Assembly: GCF_947488985.1 (NCBI RefSeq)
Contig: NZ_CANLBV010000002.1
Span: forward strand, 1 to 64,000
Reading direction: 5' to 3'
From: an uncultured Vibrio sp.
GTDB taxonomy: Bacteria > Pseudomonadota > Gammaproteobacteria > Enterobacterales > Vibrionaceae
DNA length: 64,000 nt
Below are positions 30,802 through 40,436 of this stretch, in pieces. Under the pieces are notes generated by a model. The model saw nothing but the letters and a program-made list of their open reading frames with translations, was not told the origin of the DNA and ran no database searches. The number at the start of each line of letters is the position of its first letter. The first letter of the stretch is position 1. The position numbers and the translations under genes were made by a program.

Positions 30802-32018
30802 TATTTAACATCTCTTCTTTTAGAAAAAACCTCAAAAATCGCTTGAAGTTGTTTAATAGCAGACTTTATAGGCATTGGCATGTGATGTAACAACTTTCTC
30901 ATAAAAAGAATAAATGTTGTGTTTTTTGTTTGCAATAAACTGGCACTTTTTGAATTTATATAATTATTCAGACATAATTCATTCATTGATTTGATATCAT
31001 GACTAGCAGAGGTATTACAAGGTTGCATTAATACTTTTTCTATCCATTCTGAGAAATTTTGTGATGAAGAGTCCCAGTTAGGCCAAGAGTTAGCAGTAGT
31101 CAAAGCTCCATCTTTTAGCGTGTTTAACTTATCAGTATCTTCTTTCAATTCTCGAATTAAACGTACAACGTCTTCAACATTATTATCCTTGACTATGCAT
31201 GCATTGTAATTATCTATAATATACTCGTCGTGACCTGAAACATTGAACACTATCGCTGTACCGCCGCAGTGAAACATTTCTAATGGCGGACCAAACATAC
31301 CTTCGACTGTACTTAATTTAATAATCAAGTCGCATTTCTTATATATATTAGCCGTTTCAGACATTGGAATTTGAGAAAATACCTTACTGACTCCAGGTAA
31401 CCATTTGATAGGGCTTCCTGTTAATACCCATATATCACTAACATTAGCTTGTTTTGCCAGTTTTATAGCTAGTGCTGTATTTTTAAACGGAACACCAAAG
31501 TGGCCTTCAACTAATACTCGAAAGCCTGTTCTTTTCTCTTGGTTAAGAGTATTATAAATATCCTTTCTAATGCCATTTCTTACTAATGATGCATTTTGAC
31601 CGAATTGTTTTTTTAGAAATTCTTTAATCCAACTTGCTTCTGTAACCATATGTACAGGAAGCTTGTAAGTTGCATCAACATATTGTCTTAATGCCGCTTG
31701 ATCAGAAGGATAAAACTTAGATTCTATAGATTGTATAAAATAGCCAAAGTGTTGGGACTTAAATTCATGAAGGTGAATAGCTGTTTTCCACCAAGTCGCA
31801 ATTACCAGATCATATTCTTCTAACTTGGCCTCATCAAATGGAACACAATTTAACTGGTTTGCTTTATCGTGCCACTTTAAGGTTTGTCCATTGAAGGGAG
31901 ATTGAACGGCTATGAATACTTCATACCCTTGCTCTTTGAGATAAGAGGCATGTTGAATTATTACATAGGTCCCTCCACTTATATCCATAGAGCCGACTAG
32001 AAAACAAATCTTTTGCAA
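30801..32018 (-). CDS. GT4/WsaF-like glycosyltransferase, copy b
   Basis: This 405-residue GT-B-type enzyme starts MQKICFLVGSMDISGGTYV. It has YFIQSIESKFYPSD (about 91-104), VRNGIRKDIYN and STVEGMFGPPLEMFHCGGTA (about 236-255) with the acidic GT4 donor-site pattern. The paralogue at 32038-33252 shares all of these blocks, so the two probably arose by duplication. Rhamnosyltransferase WsaF-like enzymes share the QSIE.FYP block, which suggests but does not prove a deoxyhexose donor. Confidence 0.82.
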   Translation of the reverse strand: MQKICFLVGSMDISGGTYVIIQHASYLKEQGYEVFIAVQSPFNGQTLKWHDKANQLNCVPFDEAKLEEYDLVIATWWKTAIHLHEFKSQHFGYFIQSIESKFYPSDQAALRQYVDATYKLPVHMVTEASWIKEFLKKQFGQNASLVRNGIRKDIYNTLNQEKRTGFRVLVEGHFGVPFKNTALAIKLAKQANVSDIWVLTGSPIKWLPGVSKVFSQIPMSETANIYKKCDLIIKLSTVEGMFGPPLEMFHCGGTAIVFNVSGHDEYIIDNYNACIVKDNNVEDVVRLIRELKEDTDKLNTLKDGALTTANSWPNWDSSSQNFSEWIEKVLMQPCNTSASHDIKSMNELCLNNYINSKSASLLQTKNTTFILFMRKLLHHMPMPIKSAIKQLQAIFEVFSKRRDVK

Positions 32019-32037
32019 AATAATTCCTTAGATTTAA

Positions 32038-33252
32038 TTACCTATTAAGCATTGGGTGTAGGTAATTCCTTACCTTAGTTAATAATTTGAATAACCTCGG
32101 TGTACTTAGGCGTATTCTTTGTATCAAGGCCCCTTTTATCCCCAGAGTAATTACCTGGCCTTGAGGTATTGCGATATGGGCTTCATATGTTGAAAACATT
32201 AAATCCGCTTTTACGGAAATCTGAGAAATATTTTGTTTTAACTTAGTATTAGCTAATATTTGTTGACAAGATTTTTCAAACTGTTGAGAGCTTTCTTGCC
32301 AATTAGGCCAATTCTTAGCTGTTTCAAGTGCATTATTTTGTAACGAAGTTAACAATGAACGATCTTCTACCAATTGATTTATCTTTTTTACAATATCGTC
32401 ATTATTTCTATTGTAACTTACTAATCCATTTACGCCATTTTCAATATATTCGTCATAGCCAGTTACATCATATGATATTGAAGTACCACCACAGTGGTAG
32501 CATTCAAGTGGGGGGCCAAACATCCCTTCTACTGTCGATAATTTAACAATAACATCACATGAAGAATAGATCTCACCGACTTGGGACATCGGTACTTTAC
32601 TGAATAATCTATCAACCCCCTCATATGCGCCTATTGGTGACGATGTAAGGAGCCAAATTTCATCTGCATTTGACTGATTTGCTAAAGTAACTGCTAGCTC
32701 TGTATTTTTAAATGATACATTTAGGGGGCCTTCAACAAGAACTCTAAACTTATTCACATCTCTTTTTTCTACAGGTTCAATTTGAGTGTTAAAGAACTCT
32801 TTTCTTATTCCATTTTTTACAAGTTGCACATCGCGGCCATACTGATTTGATAAATAATCAGCAATCCAAGTCGCTTCAGTAATAATATCTAGCTCTAAAG
32901 AGTATGTTTGTTCTATTAGGTTACGTAGAACAACATCTCCCTCCGGATAGAATTTAGATTCAATAGATTGAACAAAATATGCATATCGTGATGAGGTTAT
33001 TCGCTTTAAGTAAAATACAGTACGCCACCAAGTGGCAAAAGTTAAGTCAAAATACTCATTAGCCACCTCGTCATATGTTCTCCAGTTGAGTGAACTTGCA
33101 CCATCAAACCAGGCTATATCCTTTTCTGTTACACTCGACTCCGTTACAATTGTAACGTCATTACCGTATTCTCCTAATCGTACAGCGTGCTCTAGGATAA
33201 CATTGGTACCACCGCTTATGTCCGGGCTCCATACTAAGAAACAAATTTTCAT
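32038..33252 (-). CDS. GT4/WsaF-like glycosyltransferase, copy a
   Basis: This 404-residue paralogue of the preceding transferase has MKICFLVWSPDISGGTNVIL at the N-terminus. It also has YFVQSIESKFYPEGD, LVKNGIRKEFFN, LVEGPLNVSFKNTELAV and STVEGMFGPPLECYHCGGTS. Its start overlaps the upstream HAD-like gene by an ATGA junction, so translation is likely coupled. Two similar transferases in tandem may add alternating residues of one repeat unit. Confidence 0.82.
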   Translation of the reverse strand: MKICFLVWSPDISGGTNVILEHAVRLGEYGNDVTIVTESSVTEKDIAWFDGASSLNWRTYDEVANEYFDLTFATWWRTVFYLKRITSSRYAYFVQSIESKFYPEGDVVLRNLIEQTYSLELDIITEATWIADYLSNQYGRDVQLVKNGIRKEFFNTQIEPVEKRDVNKFRVLVEGPLNVSFKNTELAVTLANQSNADEIWLLTSSPIGAYEGVDRLFSKVPMSQVGEIYSSCDVIVKLSTVEGMFGPPLECYHCGGTSISYDVTGYDEYIENGVNGLVSYNRNNDDIVKKINQLVEDRSLLTSLQNNALETAKNWPNWQESSQQFEKSCQQILANTKLKQNISQISVKADLMFSTYEAHIAIPQGQVITLGIKGALIQRIRLSTPRLFKLLTKVRNYLHPMLNR

Positions 33253-35210
33253 ATTTTACTCACCATCAATTTTTTAAACAAAAAATAAGGATACTTTAAA
33301 AATCCACAACGGTTATTTTTAAAACCTAAGGGTTTCCACCATTCACGTCCGATTGTATGTTTAGGATTAGAAATAAGAGATTTAATATAAGTTAGTCGTT
33401 TGGATGAGTTGCCATCAAAAGCCGAAAACTCAAATACCCCAAAGTTTTCATAATGCTCTAGCTTAGAAAAGCTGTTCATTTCAGAATTCTTAGGTAAAAA
33501 TACTGATTTCTCATAAACAGGCTTTAAAATAGCTTCTATTTCAGAAAGGGATAGCGCATTATTATTTTTAACATCAAGTAGTTCTTTAAATAGTGTTCTT
33601 AAATTAAGCTGTAAAGGTCTAATATGATTAGAGAATAATTTAATTTCAGCTTCGTTATTTTCTAAAACACCAAACTCAGGAGCTGAGGTATACTTGATTA
33701 AACTACCGTGTGAAGCAGAACAAAATACTTCATAAGATGCCCTAAATTCGTTGTATACTGAATCTAGTCGTTGTTCGTTTGCCATTTCATGAAATAATAA
33801 GCCATGCTTGTTATTGTCACTCGCACTGTGAGCTCCTCTCAATATACCACAATAGTAACCTGTTATCGGTCTATTTAAAGAGGATTGAATATTATCCTGA
33901 ATACTTCCCTTCCAACCAACATCAACTAGGTATAGTTCTTCTTTTCCTACAAGCTTATCGACGTAAGATGCTAGGTACTCTTTACGGCTTGCTCTTTCTT
34001 CCTCATATACTCGCCTAAATGTTTTGCTTTCAAGTAATTGAAATAATGCGGAGCTATTTTTAAAATTTGGTTGCATAGTATTAAAATCTATACAATCTAG
34101 TTCACCCTCTAATTCAGGGAGAAAGTCAGCTAGCCCTAAACTGTCAATAAAAACTTTTAGTGACATGTCAGAATATTGATTTAGAAGCTTACTAAAGTCT
34201 TCCTCTTCTAAAGGGCGTAAAGATGGTAGATATGTACCTCTACGTGATGCAAACATGTAATGGGATTTGATCCCGAAAACAGAACTGTTTTCATTGTAAA
34301 TATCAAAAAGTTCTTTTAAAAACTCCCCCTCTCTAGCCAAAAAAACTACGTTTTTAGCTTGGTCTTGAATTAAACGATTATGTAATTTAGCAATGAAAAT
34401 AAATAATGGTATGGACATCCAATCAAAATCAAATTGTTTTGCTTTCAAAGTGTTAAGGAAGCACTGTTTAACCTTCGAACTATTATTGGCAAGTTTCAAT
34501 GAGTTTTTATAAAAAGAAAAGTCTCTTGGAATGTGCAAAGCGTACATATCACGTTGTATTGACATGTCAACATCACTATGGTGGTTATCACCGATCATAT
34601 AAGCTGATGTTGGGTTTATATTTTTTTCGTTCAGAATCGTATCGTAAAGATTCCCGCTTCTTTTGGTTTTTAAACTATCTGCAGATGTAAAATACTCGTC
34701 GATCAAATGAGATATTTCGTGGTGTTCTGCTAGCTCTTTAATAAAGTTTGCGTCCATATAAAAATCAGAGATAATATATATTTTTTTATTCTGAATTTTA
34801 GCTTTTTCAAAAAAACGCACAACATCTTTATTAAGGTATTGCACTTTTTTTTCAATATTAAGTTCAATTTGTTGTGAGATACTTAAGAATAGCTCTTTAG
34901 ACAGGTTAAGAGATTGATTGGTTCGTAGTATATTAAAGATTAGTGCTAATAAATCTTTATATTTAAATTCTAGCTCACCTGATTTTTCAAAGTTAGATTG
35001 ACAAATTGCTGCTTCACACTTGATTCTTATATCATAAAAGTGTTGTGTATCAATGTTCAAACTGAAAACATCAATAATTTTTGCACACCAACGCATTTTT
35101 ACTTCTTCTGGGTGACAACTTCGTGAAACTACTGTGTCAAAAAAGTCTGATAGCAAATATTCAACGCTATCAGATAAGGTTATATTATCAATATTCATCG
35201 TTTGAATCAC
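33249..35210 (-). CDS. HAD-like two-domain protein of polysaccharide clusters, copy 1 (COG5610-like)
   Basis: This 653-residue paralogue of 28825-30801 has N-terminal HAD-like motifs LLSDFFDTVVSR (Asp22), IISDFYMDANFI and MIGDNHHSDVDM. The second half has VVFLAREGEFLKEL, FASRRGTYLPSL and LVDVGWKGSIQDNIQ. The residue two after the presumed nucleophile is Phe. Sequence outside these blocks is strongly diverged from its paralogue, so the duplication is old or the two were acquired separately. It overlaps both the methyltransferase upstream and the glycosyltransferase downstream, which supports a role in assembling or modifying the same glycan. Confidence 0.75.
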   Translation of the reverse strand: MIQTMNIDNITLSDSVEYLLSDFFDTVVSRSCHPEEVKMRWCAKIIDVFSLNIDTQHFYDIRIKCEAAICQSNFEKSGELEFKYKDLLALIFNILRTNQSLNLSKELFLSISQQIELNIEKKVQYLNKDVVRFFEKAKIQNKKIYIISDFYMDANFIKELAEHHEISHLIDEYFTSADSLKTKRSGNLYDTILNEKNINPTSAYMIGDNHHSDVDMSIQRDMYALHIPRDFSFYKNSLKLANNSSKVKQCFLNTLKAKQFDFDWMSIPLFIFIAKLHNRLIQDQAKNVVFLAREGEFLKELFDIYNENSSVFGIKSHYMFASRRGTYLPSLRPLEEEDFSKLLNQYSDMSLKVFIDSLGLADFLPELEGELDCIDFNTMQPNFKNSSALFQLLESKTFRRVYEEERASRKEYLASYVDKLVGKEELYLVDVGWKGSIQDNIQSSLNRPITGYYCGILRGAHSASDNNKHGLLFHEMANEQRLDSVYNEFRASYEVFCSASHGSLIKYTSAPEFGVLENNEAEIKLFSNHIRPLQLNLRTLFKELLDVKNNNALSLSEIEAILKPVYEKSVFLPKNSEMNSFSKLEHYENFGVFEFSAFDGNSSKRLTYIKSLISNPKHTIGREWWKPLGFKNNRCGFLKYPYFLFKKLMVSKI

Positions 35211-36223
35211 TTTGTTCTATTGAATAAAAAAGCAACTAAACTTTGGAGCAGTGCTCTACTCTTAGGTTGTGTTATTTTGGTGTATTGTTGCTCTAACTCA
35301 GATTTTAAATTGTATATTTCTTCATTCTGTTCTAGGTATCTCGACTCTATCTCGTGATTTTTTTTCTCAAGTTCATTAACTTCATTTTTCAAATTAATTA
35401 CTTCTTTTGAGTATGCTAATTCCACTTCATCGATAATCGAAGCTCGTTCTAATGCAAGATTTTCAGCAAATTTCATGGAATTAACGAAGGGTATAAGTTG
35501 CTCTTCATCATATTCAACTAGGGATTGAGACAGGTAAAATTTCTTGCTAAGAGTTAAATCATGATTTTGATTAGAACATAAAAATAAAAATGAACCATGC
35601 TCGGTTGAATGCTCCAAATTTAACATTTCGATGTCAGTGTTCTTTAAAGGTTCAGTAGTCATTGGGCTGAAATATGAAACCAATTCACGTGTCATCTTTC
35701 CTATATAAACATGCTTAAACTCTGACTTAAGAAGATCATTTAATTTCTCAAAGTCGAAACATGTTATGTGGTATGGATTTTCACCATAAACAGATTTACA
35801 CTTCTCGTCATATTCTGAGATAGGTACGCTACCAATAAAAAAACCATCGTCCTTTAGAACTCTCTTAATTTCACTCAATGCTAAACTAGGCTCTTTTAGG
35901 TGTTCAAAAGTTTCCATTGAGATAAATGTATCGATACTATTATCTGGTTCAGATAGATTTAATATACTACCTAACTTAAATGTAACTTTGTTATCTTTTG
36001 TAGAGAAGTGTAACTTGGCAGTTTCTATTGCATCTTGAGATATGTCCATTCCAATATATGCATCAACATTATTGTTTGATATGATCAACTTCGATGCATA
36101 ACCAATACCACATGCACAGTCTAATACTCTTCCTGAAATAAATGAAGAAAAATGATTATATCTTGCAATATGTTCGTCAAAAAGAAAGTTCTTTTGAATA
36201 AGTTCTGAGCTCATTCGTTCCAT
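35207..36223 (-). CDS. SAM-dependent methyltransferase with C-terminal coiled coil
   Basis: This is a 338-residue protein. Residues about 30-150 form a class I methyltransferase domain: VLDCACGIGYAS at 33-44, IGMDISQDAIETAK near 57-70, SMETFEHLKEP near 102-112. Residues about 255-318 are a charged heptad-like coiled coil (Glu/Lys/Leu/Asn rich), and the last 18 residues are hydrophobic/basic. The start is taken at the ATG that overlaps the wzt stop (TAATG) with GAGGAAAT upstream; the frame is open eight codons further. This layout recalls chain-terminating methyltransferases with a coiled-coil ruler such as WbdD, though no kinase domain is present. Confidence 0.82.
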   Translation of the reverse strand: MERMSSELIQKNFLFDEHIARYNHFSSFISGRVLDCACGIGYASKLIISNNNVDAYIGMDISQDAIETAKLHFSTKDNKVTFKLGSILNLSEPDNSIDTFISMETFEHLKEPSLALSEIKRVLKDDGFFIGSVPISEYDEKCKSVYGENPYHITCFDFEKLNDLLKSEFKHVYIGKMTRELVSYFSPMTTEPLKNTDIEMLNLEHSTEHGSFLFLCSNQNHDLTLSKKFYLSQSLVEYDEEQLIPFVNSMKFAENLALERASIIDEVELAYSKEVINLKNEVNELEKKNHEIESRYLEQNEEIYNLKSELEQQYTKITQPKSRALLQSLVAFLFNRTK

Positions 36224-37425
36224 TATTTTATTTCCTCTAGGCTCCAAGTATGCTTTATATCATACAGGCCAACTGTCTTAAAAGTGTCCTTCACGCTGAA
36301 TTCACATACAGGTATGAGTTCTGAAATTATCTGTATTCCATCACTATCATTTACCGCAACTCTCCAGTTATATATTCCAGCTAATAATTCTAGGCTAGGA
36401 AATGTAACTCGAACTCTGCCTGTTGCGACATTTTTCCGGATATTTGCGTTTTGCATTTCGGTGGTTGTTCCACAAACATAAACATTATCTTTTCGATACA
36501 AGTTAAAAACAAAACAAAGTTCGCCTATGGTATGAATCTCAGAACATGTATAGTCGAACTGTAATGTAACAGAGTCTCCTGTTGCAATTTCATTAACTGA
36601 AACGTTATTTGTGTCGAGCAGTAAAGGATTTGTTATATTTACTAACTTGTTAGTATTAACTTCAATATCAGCCTGCATCAAGTTATGGCTATCCATGTTT
36701 TGTAAGTCCTGCAGGTAATATGCGACACCTTCGTCAGAATCACCAAAAAATACTTGTTTTCCTTGCTTTAGATAAAGAACTTTGTCGCAGATATTTCTAA
36801 CTTGATAATCATCATGTGATACAAATAGGATAGTACACCCTGTGCCTCGGATCTCTTTGAACTTATCTAAGCATTTACGTTGAAAACGTGAATCTCCGAC
36901 TGCTAGGATTTCATCCACTATTAATATTTCTGGCTCTACATGAATAGCAGTCGAAAAAGCTAGTCTAGCGAACATTCCGCTAGAATAGGTCTTTACTGGT
37001 TGATTAATAAAATCACCGATGTCAGCAAAATCAATAATATCTTGTAAAATATTATCGATTTCTTTTTTCGACAGCCCCATTAAAGTTGCATTTAAATAAA
37101 TGTTCTCTAGCCCTGTAAACTCGGGGTTAAACCCAGCCCCAAGCTCCAACAAGGCTGAGATTCGACCATCGACAATAACTGAGCCTTTAGTCGGGGTTAA
37201 AGTTCCACAAATTAGTTGCAGTAAAGTTGACTTTCCCGAGCCATTCACGCCTATAATACCAACAGTTTCACCTTTGTGGATTTCAATATTTATGTTTTCA
37301 AGTGCAGTATGCTGGTCGTAATTTTTCTTTATTCCTAGCAGTTGTTTAAGGCGCTCAAGAGGGTTACTGAACATAAGGAATTGTTTGTTTAACCCTTGAG
37401 TTTTTATTACTGTTTTATAAGACAT
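36223..37425 (-). CDS. wzt: Polysaccharide ABC transporter ATP-binding protein with Wzt-type C-terminal domain
   Basis: This is a 400-residue protein. The ATPase domain (about 1-235) has Walker A GVNGSGKST (59-67), the signature YSSGMFARLAF (about 145-155) and Walker B ILIVDEILAVGD. The C-terminal domain (about 250-395) is beta-rich, like the Wzt_C carbohydrate-binding domain that recognises the modified end of O-polysaccharide. It pairs with wzm (11-bp overlap) and precedes the methyltransferase-coiled-coil gene. Together these suggest export coupled to recognition of a methylated chain end. Confidence 0.9.
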   Translation of the reverse strand: MSYKTVIKTQGLNKQFLMFSNPLERLKQLLGIKKNYDQHTALENINIEIHKGETVGIIGVNGSGKSTLLQLICGTLTPTKGSVIVDGRISALLELGAGFNPEFTGLENIYLNATLMGLSKKEIDNILQDIIDFADIGDFINQPVKTYSSGMFARLAFSTAIHVEPEILIVDEILAVGDSRFQRKCLDKFKEIRGTGCTILFVSHDDYQVRNICDKVLYLKQGKQVFFGDSDEGVAYYLQDLQNMDSHNLMQADIEVNTNKLVNITNPLLLDTNNVSVNEIATGDSVTLQFDYTCSEIHTIGELCFVFNLYRKDNVYVCGTTTEMQNANIRKNVATGRVRVTFPSLELLAGIYNWRVAVNDSDGIQIISELIPVCEFSVKDTFKTVGLYDIKHTWSLEEIK

Positions 37426-38194
37426 CAGAGAACCCTTTTTTGGTTAACTTGAACCACTTATTAGATACAATGTATAGCATAATACTGGTAGATAAATATA
37501 AAAGGTATCCTTTCACCTCAAAAAACGTTCCGTGCAGGATTACATTTCTGAGATTTTCTATGACATAAGTTATTGGATTTAAATACATTATCCACTGATA
37601 ACTTTCCGGTACCGCATCAATTGAATAAAACACTGGTGACATAAAAAGCATTACAGATATGACTATTGACATCATATGAGCCACATCTTTTATATAAACA
37701 GATAAAGATGACAAGAAAATAATTAGTGCGTATGAAAGAATTATAAATGGTAAGAATACTATTGGAGCCAAAATAGTTGTAGCTTGGAATGGAGTGTCAG
37801 AGAAAAATAGGAATACAAAAAAGACAATTAGGCCCATACAAAATTGGAATAAGGAGGATAGTAAAGCTACCCAACATAGAGACTCCAAAGGGAATACGAC
37901 TTTTTTTACATAATTGGCATTACTTTGAATTAGTGATGTGGCTCTTCCAATACATTCCGCCATATATGCATGGACAATTAGTCCAAGAAACATAACTAAA
38001 CTATAGTTAGTTTTGACCTCTCCTCCCCATTTAGCTTGAAATACGAAACCAAATACAAAAGTGTATATAAGAAGCATGAATATCGGAAATACAATCACCC
38101 AAACTAGCCCTAGTGTTGAATTTTTATATCTATTCTCAATGTCTCGTTTAGTTAGTGAAGCTATTAGCCTTAGGTTATCTTTAAGCACTTTCAT
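37415..38194 (-). CDS. wzm: Polysaccharide ABC transporter permease
   Basis: This 259-residue ABC-2 type permease has about six transmembrane helices. N-terminal DIENRYKNSTLGLVWVIVFP (about 18-37) is the cytoplasmic amphipathic start typical of Wzm/KpsM/TagG, and MSPVFYSIDAVPESYQW lies near 185-201. It moves undecaprenyl-diphosphate-linked glycan across the inner membrane with Wzt. It is the first gene of the AT-rich cluster running to 27688. Confidence 0.92.
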   Translation of the reverse strand: MKVLKDNLRLIASLTKRDIENRYKNSTLGLVWVIVFPIFMLLIYTFVFGFVFQAKWGGEVKTNYSLVMFLGLIVHAYMAECIGRATSLIQSNANYVKKVVFPLESLCWVALLSSLFQFCMGLIVFFVFLFFSDTPFQATTILAPIVFLPFIILSYALIIFLSSLSVYIKDVAHMMSIVISVMLFMSPVFYSIDAVPESYQWIMYLNPITYVIENLRNVILHGTFFEVKGYLLYLSTSIMLYIVSNKWFKLTKKGFSDVL

Positions 38195-38331
38195 CCAGTG
38201 GAGCCTTCTTACTTTAACATCAAATCAGAGAGGGTATAATACGAAGATTCTATCCTATGTGAAAAGCAAAATACAGGGATGTATAAAAGAGAAAGTGCAG
38301 GTAATACCATGTGATATCTACTTTTCACAAT

Positions 38332-40248
38332 TCATTCTTTGTGAGGGAGGTAGGGCTCTGAGTTATTAGCAAAGCGTTGCTCTCGAAGTGCAGGCTTATA
38401 CCCAGTAGGCGCCTCTAACAGTATCCTTCTAATACAATCCACATTAAAATCATGGCAGCATTCATCTAGCTCATTCAGCAGTGGCTGCATCTCCGTCCAG
38501 CTAAGTTTACTTTCTTGAGCTGTCATGATTTTTTCGTGGCTCGTACCTTCTACATTATCGCCAATCAAAAGCTCTTCATAGAGCTTTTCTCCTGGGCGTA
38601 ATCCGGTGAATTTTATAGAAATATCGCCTTCATCCGAGCTTGAACCAATGTTTTCTTGCATTCCCATCAGGTGAATCATGCGTTTGGCTAAATCGAGAAT
38701 TTTGACCGGTTCTCCCATATTAAGGACGAACACTTGACCATTGTTGCCCATCGCGCTTGCTTGAATAACAAGCTGAGCCGCTTCAGGAATCAGCATGAAA
38801 TAGCGAATGATATCTGGGTGAGTAACGGTAACAGGCCCCCCCGCTTTAATCTGTTTCTTAAATAGCGGCACAACGGAGCCAGAAGACCCGAGTACATTAC
38901 CAAATCTCACCATGGTAAACGTAGTACTGGTGTCTTTGTCGGCGAGCGCTTGCAGAACCAACTCAGCCATTCTCTTACTTGCTCCCATCACATTGGTAGG
39001 CCTTACGGCTTTGTCGGTAGAAATGAGAGTGAAATTTTTAACGCCACATTCTATTGCAGCTTGCGCACAGGATAATGTCCCAAAAACATTATTGCGGATC
39101 CCTTCAACCACATTGTCCTCGACTAACGGTACATGCTTATACGCAGCGGCGTGGTACAAGGTCTCTACACCATGGGTCGTCATTAATTTTTCAAGGCGGT
39201 TTTGCCTTTGCACCGAGCCCAATGCAGCAATGATTTGAGTTTGGCTTTTAAGATTTTTCTTGGTTGCGTTTATCTCTTGTTCTATTTTGTACAAGTTGTA
39301 TTCGTTTAACTCGAACAAGATTAAAGTCTTCGGTTTTTGAGTGATGATTTGACGACACAGTTCTGAGCCTATCGAACCGCCAGCTCCGGTGACCATCACG
39401 CTTTTGTTTAAAATGTTTTTGGACAGCAGCTCATTATCTGGCGCAATGGGGGTTCGCCCCAACAGATCAGCGACATCGAGGTCCATCACTTCGGTTGCTG
39501 TCGCTTTGCCAGCCGCAATATCTTCTACCGAAGGTACGGATTGAATGGCGATAGGCCAGTTAGATAGTTTTTCGACTAATCTCAGCCTCTTCCCTTTGTT
39601 GATATTATTGATAGCAAGCAACAGTTTTACAGGCTGATAAAGGGACTGAAGGTGTTCAAATTCACTCGGGTGATGAACTTTTAAGCCAAATAAGATATTA
39701 CCTCTTTTCGTCGGATCATCATCCAGTAGTACGACTGGGTTGTACTCATCACCATGGATTAACGCGTAAGCCAGCTCACGGCCCGTTGCGCCCGCACCAT
39801 AAATGAAAACATTCGGTTTTTTACGCTTAAACACCTGGTCATAAACGGTGCGGATCATGATTCTCGGCCCGCCTAAGGTCAGAATTGCCAATCCGGCATA
39901 AATGAACGGCACGCTTCTTGGTATGAACGTTTGAAAAAAGAACCCGCTCATCACCAAGGTGAGTGTTGAGATAAATACCGCAAAGAAAATATTGCCAACC
40001 GCAGGGAACATCATGTAGCGGAGTACCGCACGATACATCCCAAGCTTGGTAAAGCTATATATAGTGACGGATATAGTCAGAAACAGAGTGACCCACTCAT
40101 TTAGAGTGAGATCGAAAGTGTATGTCCCTAGCCTGAGGGATACCGCCATATATACGGACAGTGTGATCGCGAAGATGTCGTAACCAATGCTGATCAAGCG
40201 TTTGTTTTTCCGCTTTGTGTTGAGAATAAGGCGTATTGGCTTGAGCAT
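38332..40248 (-). CDS. Membrane-bound nucleotide-sugar 4,6-dehydratase (FlaA1/WbpM/CapD family)
   Basis: This is a 638-residue protein with four N-terminal transmembrane helices (about 20-130). A first Rossmann domain (VFIYGAGATGRELAYAL, about 148-164) and a C-terminal SDR dehydratase domain (SVMVTGAGGSIGSELCRQI, about 285-303) follow. The catalytic site reads STDKAVRPTNVMGASKRMAE, that is, Met in place of the usual YxxxK tyrosine, as in WbpM-type UDP-GlcNAc 4,6-dehydratases. It probably makes UDP-4-keto-6-deoxy-GlcNAc. It is divergent from the epimerase/reductase at 40437. Confidence 0.92.
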   Translation of the reverse strand: MLKPIRLILNTKRKNKRLISIGYDIFAITLSVYMAVSLRLGTYTFDLTLNEWVTLFLTISVTIYSFTKLGMYRAVLRYMMFPAVGNIFFAVFISTLTLVMSGFFFQTFIPRSVPFIYAGLAILTLGGPRIMIRTVYDQVFKRKKPNVFIYGAGATGRELAYALIHGDEYNPVVLLDDDPTKRGNILFGLKVHHPSEFEHLQSLYQPVKLLLAINNINKGKRLRLVEKLSNWPIAIQSVPSVEDIAAGKATATEVMDLDVADLLGRTPIAPDNELLSKNILNKSVMVTGAGGSIGSELCRQIITQKPKTLILFELNEYNLYKIEQEINATKKNLKSQTQIIAALGSVQRQNRLEKLMTTHGVETLYHAAAYKHVPLVEDNVVEGIRNNVFGTLSCAQAAIECGVKNFTLISTDKAVRPTNVMGASKRMAELVLQALADKDTSTTFTMVRFGNVLGSSGSVVPLFKKQIKAGGPVTVTHPDIIRYFMLIPEAAQLVIQASAMGNNGQVFVLNMGEPVKILDLAKRMIHLMGMQENIGSSSDEGDISIKFTGLRPGEKLYEELLIGDNVEGTSHEKIMTAQESKLSWTEMQPLLNELDECCHDFNVDCIRRILLEAPTGYKPALREQRFANNSEPYLPHKE

Positions 40249-40436
40249 TGTAATCCTTGGGTGTTTTATTTATCTGACCTGATGAGTGCAGAAAATGTTT
40301 TAATATCATGGATATTTTAATGTTGTTGAGTACGGTAAGCTAGCTGAAATTGACAGTCATGCACTATTCAACCGTTTTGATATTAAATCTGTTGGTTATT
40401 TGTTCGATATTCTTTCATTTTTAAGGCTTTTGTATT

